Shown one piece after another: positions 1-5,634 of a stretch of DNA of 6,475 nucleotides (positions are counted from its first letter, which is position 1; each line of letters opens with the position of its first letter). Below the pieces are notes generated by a model, which saw only the letters and a program-made list of their open reading frames with translations, searched no databases and had not been told where the DNA came from. The stretch comes from Microbacteriaceae bacterium. Its GTDB lineage: Bacteria; Actinomycetota; Actinomycetes; Actinomycetales; Microbacteriaceae. The DNA is taken from positions 1 through 6,475 of the forward strand of contig JAODLU010000022.1 in NCBI GenBank assembly GCA_025464125.1, in the 5' to 3' direction. The position numbers and the translations under genes are program-made.

Positions 1-1366
1 CGGTGTAGGTGAGCTCGTCGACCAGCGTGGCGTCCGGCGTGTAGATCTTCACGCCATCGCCGCCGCTGCTGAGCCCCTTCGTGGACTGGAACACCCCGTA
101 GCCGCCAGCCGGGATAACCGTCGCTAGCGTGCCGTTCACGTACAGGGCGCCTGAGAAATCGGCGGCTGCAGACGCGGCACCGCTGTCGATCTGCTTCCAG
201 CCATCAAGGCTCACATCATGCGTCCCCTTGTTGTACAGCTCGACAGCGTCACCGAGGGTCGGAAGCGGCGCGTAGCCGATGCCGTCGTTGTCGGAAGAAA
301 TCTCGTTGATCGAGATGTCAGCCCAGTTCGGATCGGTCGCCGGTGTTTCGCCGCCTCCGCCTCCGGTTCCGGTGCAGTCGTTCGCGCTGCCGAAGGTGGC
401 CGTCACGGCGTGCACGAAAGACGCGCCTGACCCGTCAGGGCAGCTGGACCACGAGCCAGGTTCAGCCTCGCCTGACGCGTAGGTCACCGTCTCGAGCAGC
501 GTCGTGCCGTCGGCCAGGTATATCCGCACCGAGTCACCGTTGCTGCTGAGACCCTGGTTCGATGTGAACGTCACGTACCCTTTCGCGGGAATGGACGATG
601 CCGAAAGCGCGGACAGTGCCCCGGGTGAGTGGCCGCTGTCGGTCTGCTTCCAGGTCGAGACATCCACCGCCACCGGTGCGAGGTTCGCGAGCTCGACCTC
701 GTCTGCGGCGGACTCGACCTCGTTGACATGCACCCAGGCCACACCGGTGCCGAAACTGCTGATGCCAGGCGAGCCGACGAAGCCGCCGACCGAGGTCCAG
801 CTCGCCTCGGCGTCGCTTACCGTCGACTTCGTCCACGCACTCGCGGTGTTGGCGAACAGATCAGCGGATGCCGACGGCCACGCGCTCGCGGTGTCCGTGC
901 GCGGACCCTTGACCGTTCCGGTTCCCTGGTCGTTGTACGCCAGGGTGTCGATGAGCACGTTCGTCGAGTCGTAGATGTTGATCGCGTCGCTGCGGCCGAG
1001 ATTGTTCGGGTTGCCGCCCAGCACCTTCACACTGTCAGGCAGATTCCATTCGGTTCGGAAAGCCGCTGCGGCGGCCTCACTCACTACGAACGACTCTCCG
1101 GGCCGCACCGTGCCCAGCGAGCCCAGAGCGACATCGCCAGCATGGGCTGCGCTATCGGAGAACGACCAGCCAGCCAGATCGACCGACGCGGGGCTGATGT
1201 TCGTGAACTCCGCGAACTCGGAGCCGTTGTACTCCCACTCGGTGATCGCTATGGGGCCGGGAGCAGATGCGCCAGCCGGAGCGGGCAAGACGACGAGCCC
1301 GGCGAATGCCAGGACAAGAACGGTGGCGGACATGACGAGGCGGGGAGGAGTGATTCGCACGTGCAT
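1..1366 (-). CDS. Secreted multi-lamin-tail-domain (LTD) surface protein, 3' end outside window
   Basis: An open frame runs from ATG at 1366 off the left edge, giving 455 visible residues with no stop. Residues 1-35 form a Sec signal peptide: basic start, hydrophobic core at about 11-29 and an Ala-Ser-Ala end. Three LTD beta-sandwich modules follow at about 36-145, 209-297 and 350-455+. Each has the family pattern ITEW/VNEV/INEI, then an E-hydrophobic-N segment, a conserved Trp, and 'S.GD.V.IY...' near the end. Modules 2 and 3 share WKQ(T/I)DSG. Two Cys (309, 331) flank the segment between modules 2 and 3 and may form a disulfide. A Gly-rich linker (333-339) precedes module 3. LTDs are common in secreted bacterial proteins, often beside nuclease or phosphoesterase domains; any such domain would lie beyond the window. 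Neither ATG 1366 nor the in-frame GTG 1360 has a clear ribosome site. GTG 1360 aligns better with the neighbouring gene's signal peptide. The protein is probably extracellular; its ligand is unknown. Confidence 0.88.
   Translation of the reverse strand, partial: MHVRITPPRLVMSATVLVLAFAGLVVLPAPAGASAPGPIAITEWEYNGSEFAEFTNISPASVDLAGWSFSDSAAHAGDVALGSLGTVRPGESFVVSEAAAAAFRTEWNLPDSVKVLGGNPNNLGRSDAINIYDSTNVLIDTLAYNDQGTGTVKGPRTDTASAWPSASADLFANTASAWTKSTVSDAEASWTSVGGFVGSPGISSFGTGVAWVHVNEVESAADEVELANLAPVAVDVSTWKQTDSGHSPGALSALSASSIPAKGYVTFTSNQGLSSNGDSVRIYLADGTTLLETVTYASGEAEPGSWSSCPDGSGASFVHAVTATFGSANDCTGTGGGGGETPATDPNWADISINEISSDNDGIGYAPLPTLGDAVELYNKGTHDVSLDGWKQIDSGAASAAADFSGALYVNGTLATVIPAGGYGVFQSTKGLSSGGDGVKIYTPDATLVDELTYT
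2..742 (-). repeat. Degenerate tandem LTD modules 2 and 3, visible at DNA level
   Basis: Modules 2 (about 476-742) and 3 (about 2-319) of the secreted protein are diverged copies separated by a Cys- and Gly-rich linker. The clearest DNA match is 180-200 against 633-653, identical at 20 of 21 positions, which encodes the WKQ(T/I)DSG segment. A second matching pair is 41-76 against 519-553, encoding the 'GLSS.GD.V.IY' strand. Module 1 (about 932-1261) is more distant and matches only at protein level. This points to domain duplication within the gene, not a mobile repeat. Confidence 0.6.
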
Positions 1367-1453
1367 CAGGCTGGTCAGCGTGCGTAAACGGATGATGAAC
1401 CGCGGGGTACCGGGAGGCGAACCGGGTGGAAGCAGTGTGGTTTGCCGCAGTTT

Positions 1454-1477
1454 GGAGGCCGACCGGCGCCGGCCCCC
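1454..1477 (-). terminator. GC-rich hairpin after the LAATG-protein gene, possible terminator without U-tract
   Basis: Read as minus-strand RNA, positions 1477-1470 pair with 1461-1454 in an 8-bp stem that includes one G-U pair, around an 8-base loop. The stem starts 6 bases after the TGA stop at 1484-1486. The G-U pair would be an A-C mismatch in plus-strand RNA, so the structure favours minus-strand transcription. No U-run follows. Hairpins of this kind are frequent 3' ends in high-GC actinobacteria, but it could also be only an attenuating or stabilising structure between the two surface-protein genes. Confidence 0.45.
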
Positions 1478-1483
1478 GATACA

Positions 1484-2296
1484 TCAGATGGTGCTGTTGC
1501 GACGACGTGCGACGAGCAGCACTGTCGAGCCGATGAGCAGCAGGATCGCCGCGCCGCCGACGAACGGCGTCGGGTCGTTGCTTCCCGTTGCGGCAAGGGT
1601 TGCTTCTTCGGTGCACACCTGGGTGTACACGACCTGCGCTGCGGCGCCGCCGTAGAAGATGCCGCCGAAGTAGGTACCGAAGCCTACGACTCCGGTACCG
1701 AGGGCGTTGATGGGATCGGTGGTGGCGCTTGTGACGACCGGTACAGGCAGAGTGTTCGTTATCGCCTGCTGGATGGCTGTGAGGTAGTCGCCCACCGCCG
1801 AGAGTGCACCGGTAAAGGTCGGCTGGAACGATGACCCGTACGGCGAAGCCTCGGCTACATCGTTCCACTGGTCGAAGAGAGCCTCGGCGGCTGGAACAGC
1901 ACCGGGGTCGACCTGCTGGAGGGACGCCTCGAACGTCGCACGCTGTGCCTCGATCTCAAGGCCCGCAGCCTGGGTGGCCACACCGGAGTCGGCAAGCACT
2001 GCCGACATCGAAGTATTCAGGGCATCAAGTTCGGTCTGTGTGAAGTCGGAATCGACGGTGCTAAGAAGCGGCAACCACGACGTGGGCACATTTGCGAGCC
2101 CTGCTTCGATGTCCAGGTACTTGTTGGGACTCTCAGACAACGTCTTCCACGGCTGCGTCTGGGCGGTGGCGGTAGTCGTAGGTACGCAGGTCTCGGCAGC
2201 GGAGGCAGCGGTTGGCATAGCGAGGGCAGAAAGCCCAAGCACGGTGCCGATCAGAACGCTTGCCTTGATGACGCGACGCGGTGAAGTGATGGACAT
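1484..2296 (-). CDS. Cell-wall-anchored surface protein with LAXTG sorting signal, function unknown
   Basis: The 270-residue protein is complete at both ends. Residues 1-33 form a signal peptide with a basic start (RR, K), a hydrophobic core and an Ala-Ser-Ala cleavage end. Residues about 35-230 match no domain I recognise: the segment is Ala-rich and probably mostly helical from about 60 to 182, then Gly-rich at 200-219. Cys37 and Cys228 bracket the mature region and could form a disulfide. The C-terminus is a textbook sorting signal: LAATG at 234-238, a hydrophobic helix at about 245-263, then RRR at 264-266. The LAXTG form is the one recognised by class E sortases of Actinobacteria, so sortase-catalysed attachment to peptidoglycan is expected. 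No sortase gene lies in the window. ATG 2296 is firmly supported by an AGGGGAG ribosome site (2301-2307) four bases upstream. The next gene downstream is also exported and has a similar signal peptide. Confidence 0.9.
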   Translation of the reverse strand: MSITSPRRVIKASVLIGTVLGLSALAMPTAASAAETCVPTTTATAQTQPWKTLSESPNKYLDIEAGLANVPTSWLPLLSTVDSDFTQTELDALNTSMSAVLADSGVATQAAGLEIEAQRATFEASLQQVDPGAVPAAEALFDQWNDVAEASPYGSSFQPTFTGALSAVGDYLTAIQQAITNTLPVPVVTSATTDPINALGTGVVGFGTYFGGIFYGGAAAQVVYTQVCTEEATLAATGSNDPTPFVGGAAILLLIGSTVLLVARRRNSTI

Positions 2297-2309
2297 GGAT
2301 CTCCCCTGT

Positions 2310-2331
2310 GTTCACCTGCGGGTTGATGAAC
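2310..2331 (-). promoter_or_regulatory. Inverted repeat in the leader of the LAATG-protein gene
   Basis: Minus-strand sequence GTTCATC, 8 bases, GGTGAAC forms a 7-bp stem with one G-U pair (five outer pairs perfect). It ends three bases before the ribosome site at 2301-2307. It could be a repressor-binding palindrome or a leader hairpin that affects translation or mRNA stability. Short inverted repeats occur by chance, so the role is an inference. Confidence 0.35.
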
Positions 2332-2338
2332 TTCGCTC

Positions 2339-2369
2339 ACCCTATCGGGAACCACGCGCGATCGGTGAA
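2339..2369 (-). promoter_or_regulatory. Weak candidate promoter for the LAATG-protein gene
   Basis: TAGGGT (2339-2344, minus strand) fits the minimal TAnnnT pattern of a -10 box. TTCACC (2364-2369) matches four of six bases of a -35 box, but at a long 19-bp spacing. A start near 2332 would place the inverted repeat at 2310-2331 at the very 5' end of the transcript. The 128-base gap from the oxidoreductase gene and the strong ribosome site make an independent promoter plausible, but this exact assignment is weak. Confidence 0.25.
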
Positions 2370-2424
2370 ATCGGCTGCAGGGCTGGGTCCGGCATTGGCA
2401 GGCCAACCAGGCAAATTCTGACGT

Positions 2425-3324
2425 TCAGTCGAGTCGGTCCCGCTCGGCCAGGATGCTTTCGAGAAACTGCTCGAAACCGTCAGGGGAGTCCAGATGCTCA
2501 GCAGGCACGAACTCGTATTGGGTAACGCCGATTGCCGCCCATTCTGACATCGACGCGATGCTGGCTTCAGTATCCACGGTGTCGCCATCCCTGATCGCCA
2601 ACGGCTTCACCTTAAGGCGGAATTCCGAAGCATCACGACCGAGTTCGGTCATCTTGGCTCTGATCTTCTCCGCACCCTCGGCAGTCTCCTCAAGCGAGAG
2701 GCCGAGCGGCGACCAGCCATCGGCGTACCTGGCGATGCGGTCGACGTTGCGATCGGTGGCTTTTAATCCCACCAGGATTGGCGGACCACCGGACTGCACC
2801 GGCAGCGGCAGCGAGTACGCGCCCGTGAAGTCGATGTGCTTGCCGTGGAAGTCCACCGGGGCCGAACTCCAGAGCGCCTTGCAGGCCTGGACTGTCTCGA
2901 ACAACAGGCCGTAACGGCTTTCGAATGGAGCATCCTGCGCGTTGTATTCATAGCGCTGCCAACCCGTTCCAACAACGAACTCGGTGCGACCACCGGTGAG
3001 CACATCGAGCGTCGCGATCTGCTTGGCCAGCAGGGTCGCCGGCCGAAGGCCCGCGAGCAGCACATTGGTACCGAGTTTGATGTGCTCGGTCACGGCCCCG
3101 ATTGCTGTGAGCAGCACGATGGGCTCGTACCGCCAGGCCGCAAAGTCGTCGATGCCGCCGTACTCGTGGGGGTGAGCGGAGAGGTCCTGCCCGACCACGA
3201 CGTGATCGGTCATCGACAGCCCGTCGACGCCTTTGGCATCGGCAATCTTCCACAGCTCGAGCCAGGCCTTCAGGTCGTGCCCGAACCAGAGGTCCGAGCC
3301 GAGCGGCATAAGGGTGATTTCCAT
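2425..3324 (-). CDS. LLM-class oxidoreductase, probably F420-dependent (luciferase-like)
   Basis: The 299-residue protein is a bacterial luciferase-like TIM barrel of usual length. Recognisable segments in order are the SMTDH motif (37-41), 'PIVLLTAIGAVTEHIKLGT' (68-86) and 'R.ATLLAKQIATLDVLTGGR' (94-113). Then come the GTGW turn (119-122), 'PPILVG' (181-186) and 'ARYADGW' (198-204). This pattern is typical of actinobacterial LLM oxidoreductases (Rv2161c/TIGR03619-like) that use reduced coenzyme F420; FMN use is not excluded. The reaction would be a hydride transfer to or from an unknown substrate in the cytoplasm. ATG 3324 is preceded by GAGG with a 5-base spacer. The gene starts 26 bases after the stop of the hydrolase-glycosyltransferase gene on the same strand, so the two are probably co-transcribed. 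No intrinsic terminator is obvious after its stop. Confidence 0.9.
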   Translation of the reverse strand: MEITLMPLGSDLWFGHDLKAWLELWKIADAKGVDGLSMTDHVVVGQDLSAHPHEYGGIDDFAAWRYEPIVLLTAIGAVTEHIKLGTNVLLAGLRPATLLAKQIATLDVLTGGRTEFVVGTGWQRYEYNAQDAPFESRYGLLFETVQACKALWSSAPVDFHGKHIDFTGAYSLPLPVQSGGPPILVGLKATDRNVDRIARYADGWSPLGLSLEETAEGAEKIRAKMTELGRDASEFRLKVKPLAIRDGDTVDTEASIASMSEWAAIGVTQYEFVPAEHLDSPDGFEQFLESILAERDRLD

Positions 3325-3350
3325 GTGTTCCTCTTCTTCGTTGAAGGTTG

Positions 3351-5465
3351 TTAGATGAGTTCGATGATCGACCTGGCGGCGCGCTCTGCACCATCAGTTG
3401 CAAGCGACCGGTACCTGGTCGGAGTGGCCAACTGCCGGGCCAGTGCGCTGGCGATGGACTCCGGCGTACTTGTGCGGAAGTCCATTGCATGCCCGGCGCC
3501 ATAGCGATCGAGGCGATGCCGAACGTGCAGTTGCTGTTCGAAGTGCTGGCCGAGCGGAAAGTAGAGGAATGGCCGCTGGGAGGCAACGAGTTCCATGGTT
3601 GTGGTGAGCCCGCCCTGCACGATGGCCGCATCGCAGGCGGCAAGGTGCAGTGGGAGGTTGTCGACATAGCCCACGATCTCAATGCCGTCGTGGTTCGGCA
3701 GGGAGGCTGGGTCGATGCGAGGGCCGGCGACAACGAGCAGCTGCAGGTCGGTGATCTCCCGTCGCATCGCAGGAAATGCGGCGATAATCTTCTCGAGCAA
3801 TGCCCTACCGACGCCTGAACCGCCAACCGTCACCACAACGACAGGTGCGTTGGGATAGCCGAGCTGCTGCCGCGCAGCGTGGTGCTCGGTCGGCTCGAAA
3901 CCTGAAACGTAACCGCTGAACTCGTAGTGGTTGCTGGTCCATTCACCGATGGAGGGAAGCCCAGGTCCGAAGTCGAACGGCACGATGTCTTCGGGGTCCC
4001 CGATGAAAATTGAGCGGTCCCGCATGCGCCTGAACCGCTCGACGTGTTCGATCATCTCCGCGTTGTAATCGGCCGTGATGGCGAGTTCGTGCGGTCCAGT
4101 CCCCGGAGCGGGCAGCCATCCGACGAAGTCGGTCATCCAGACGTATGCACTGCGTTTCAGTTCCGGGTTCTCGTGCCAGAAGTGGTCGACATCCCATGCC
4201 TCATCGCCGACGACGATGTCATAATCGCCAGACTCCACCACATCCTGGAAGATCGAGAAATTGGCCACGAGAATCTCATCCATTCGCCGGATGGCCTGGA
4301 ATGCGTTCAGATCGTGTTCGTGCGACTCGCTCTGCAGGTGCGCCGACTCGCTCGCAAGGTGACGACTGGCAGGGTGCACGAACTCGTTCGCGGCAGCCAG
4401 GAACGTCGTCACCGGCGCCTGCGCAAGCCACTCGACCGTCACATCCGGGCGCATCCCCACGAGACTGCGAGCGATTGCCAGGTCACGGCGCGCGTGGCCG
4501 AGGCCGATCGGGGATGAGAGGTAGAGAACGCGCGGACTACGCTTCCTCGCTCGGGTCCAGTTCGATCTGACAGCGACGCGATCGGGCGATGGGGTCACGC
4601 GGTCGATGAATTGCAGCATCGCCTGGTTTACCCGAATGGGGTCTCGGGCTTGCGGACAGTGACCACTGCCGTGCAGCACGAGCAGGTCTGCTCGCATCGC
4701 CTGGGCGGCCTTTTCGCTGCGTGCCATCGGACTGATGGCGTCCTCGTCGCCATGAATCACAAGCACAGGGCACCGGATGCCCCCCAAAAGCTGCAGCGTA
4801 AGTGCCTCGTTGTCGAACACGGGTTCAGGGGCAAACTGTGTAGCGATGAGCGTCTCAGCATCCGTGGACATCGTCCACCCGATGCCGTCTTCTATCTGTT
4901 TCGTCGAGTGCGGTTCTGTGAAGATCTGTCCCCAGAAGAATGCCGCGAAGCCTGCGAGATCGTGTCGCCACGCGTGTTGGTTGTATGTAGCCCAGCCCGC
5001 CTCGGCAGCAAGCTCGTCGGTGAAGGAGTACTGCGAGCGGGCGGGGTCTGGTTCGCCGATCGACCAGAGCGCCGGCGCGATGAGCACGGCTCCTGTCACC
5101 CGGTCGCCGTGGTGAGCCGCGAGCAGGCAGGCGAGCACCCCTCCCACCGAGACTCCGGCGATGGCAGCCCGCTCGGTTTCGGTGGCATCCATCACCGCGA
5201 TGACGTCGTCCGCGTGCTGTTCCTGCGTGTACGCGGCAGGGTCGGTGGGGCGGTCGGAGCGACCAGTGCCGCGACCGTCGATGGTTATCACCCGAAAGCG
5301 TCGGGCCAGAACGGGGATCTGCGCCTTCCAGTGGAGCGCTTCGGCTATAGCCCAGGTGGGTAGCAGCACGACGGTCGGGGATCCCGCTGAGCCGTAGACG
5401 TCAAAGGCAACGCGAACTCCATCGCGCTCGACGAACGATGAGGAATCAGGAAGAAGCGCACGCAT
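3351..5465 (-). CDS. Alpha/beta-hydrolase fused to a GT-B (MurG/UGT-like) glycosyltransferase
   Basis: One uninterrupted 704-residue frame joins two complete enzymes. Residues about 1-292 are an alpha/beta-hydrolase: 'IDGRGTGRSDRP' (62-73), nucleophile elbow GVSVGG with Ser106, acid Asp242 in HGDEDAISP, and His269 in GSGHCP. A cap region lies at about 133-225. A short basic linker (about 293-310) follows. Residues about 311-704 are a GT-B glycosyltransferase: N-terminal 'SPIGLGHARRD' (318-328), a second Rossmann half opening with TVGGSGVG (546-553), and a nucleotide-sugar-binding segment at 617-644 with QGG, Glu625, Pro632, Pro637 and Gln644. That segment resembles the MurG/GT28 and UGT/GT1 signature. 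There is no signal peptide or membrane helix, so the protein is cytosolic. Likely chemistry is hydrolysis of an ester or similar bond plus sugar transfer from a nucleotide sugar; substrates are unknown. ATG 5465 has GAGG 5 bases upstream. It is the first gene of a probable operon with the LLM oxidoreductase. Confidence 0.88.
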   Translation of the reverse strand: MRALLPDSSSFVERDGVRVAFDVYGSAGSPTVVLLPTWAIAEALHWKAQIPVLARRFRVITIDGRGTGRSDRPTDPAAYTQEQHADDVIAVMDATETERAAIAGVSVGGVLACLLAAHHGDRVTGAVLIAPALWSIGEPDPARSQYSFTDELAAEAGWATYNQHAWRHDLAGFAAFFWGQIFTEPHSTKQIEDGIGWTMSTDAETLIATQFAPEPVFDNEALTLQLLGGIRCPVLVIHGDEDAISPMARSEKAAQAMRADLLVLHGSGHCPQARDPIRVNQAMLQFIDRVTPSPDRVAVRSNWTRARKRSPRVLYLSSPIGLGHARRDLAIARSLVGMRPDVTVEWLAQAPVTTFLAAANEFVHPASRHLASESAHLQSESHEHDLNAFQAIRRMDEILVANFSIFQDVVESGDYDIVVGDEAWDVDHFWHENPELKRSAYVWMTDFVGWLPAPGTGPHELAITADYNAEMIEHVERFRRMRDRSIFIGDPEDIVPFDFGPGLPSIGEWTSNHYEFSGYVSGFEPTEHHAARQQLGYPNAPVVVVTVGGSGVGRALLEKIIAAFPAMRREITDLQLLVVAGPRIDPASLPNHDGIEIVGYVDNLPLHLAACDAAIVQGGLTTTMELVASQRPFLYFPLGQHFEQQLHVRHRLDRYGAGHAMDFRTSTPESIASALARQLATPTRYRSLATDGAERAARSIIELI

Positions 5466-5526
5466 GAGAACCTCGGCTCACGACTCTGACTACTGCAGAA
5501 TTCTCGGGTTCGGCGCTCACATGTCA

Positions 5527-5555
5527 GTCATATGGCCAAACCATGGGGCCGTCAA
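5527..5555 (-). promoter_or_regulatory. Sigma-70-type promoter for the hydrolase-glycosyltransferase operon
   Basis: On the minus strand, TTGACG (5550-5555) is followed after exactly 17 bases by TATGAC (5527-5532). These match five and four of six consensus bases. A transcription start near 5520 would give a leader of roughly 55 bases before ATG 5465. A second TTGACT lies 14 bases further upstream (5564-5569), in direct orientation. It has no matching -10 box at the right distance and could belong to a regulator site. The assignment is by sequence only. Confidence 0.5.
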
Positions 5556-5634
5556 GAGCGCACAGTCAAGCCCGGGCAGTCCTCCCGACCTGGCGTACCG
5601 TGCGGGCTGACCCGAACCGAAGATGGAGCGCCCC

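Noticed and set aside
1367..1483. The LAATG-protein gene and the LTD gene are in the same frame, with only one TGA between them and 39 open codons after it, hinting at readthrough or a broken fusion.
   Set aside because: The upstream protein ends correctly with a complete sorting signal, the downstream protein has its own signal peptide, and a hairpin lies between. An open stretch of 39 codons is unremarkable at this GC content.
504..1655. Long plus-strand open frames opposite the LTD gene (504-974, 629-1387, 975-1655).
   Set aside because: They are antisense to a gene with a clear signal peptide and LTD modules. Their translations are Arg/Ala/Ser-rich with no recognisable domain, as expected of shadow frames in high-GC DNA.
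2297..2424. Possible terminator after the LLM oxidoreductase (TTGG-CCTG-CCAA on the minus strand).
   Set aside because: The stem is only 4 bp with no U-run, so it is too weak to call.
2948..3826. Minus-strand open frame of 292 codons bridging the fusion gene and the LLM gene.
   Set aside because: It overlaps two well-supported genes in another frame and its composition (Arg, Ser, Pro, His rich) is that of a shifted reading frame.
4611..5363. Plus-strand open frame of 250 codons opposite the hydrolase domain.
   Set aside because: It is antisense to a hydrolase with an intact catalytic triad and has no family signature of its own.
5596..5601. TACCGT as a -10 box for the SDR gene.
   Set aside because: It fits TAnnnT but has no convincing -35 box at 16-18 bp, and such hexamers are frequent by chance.
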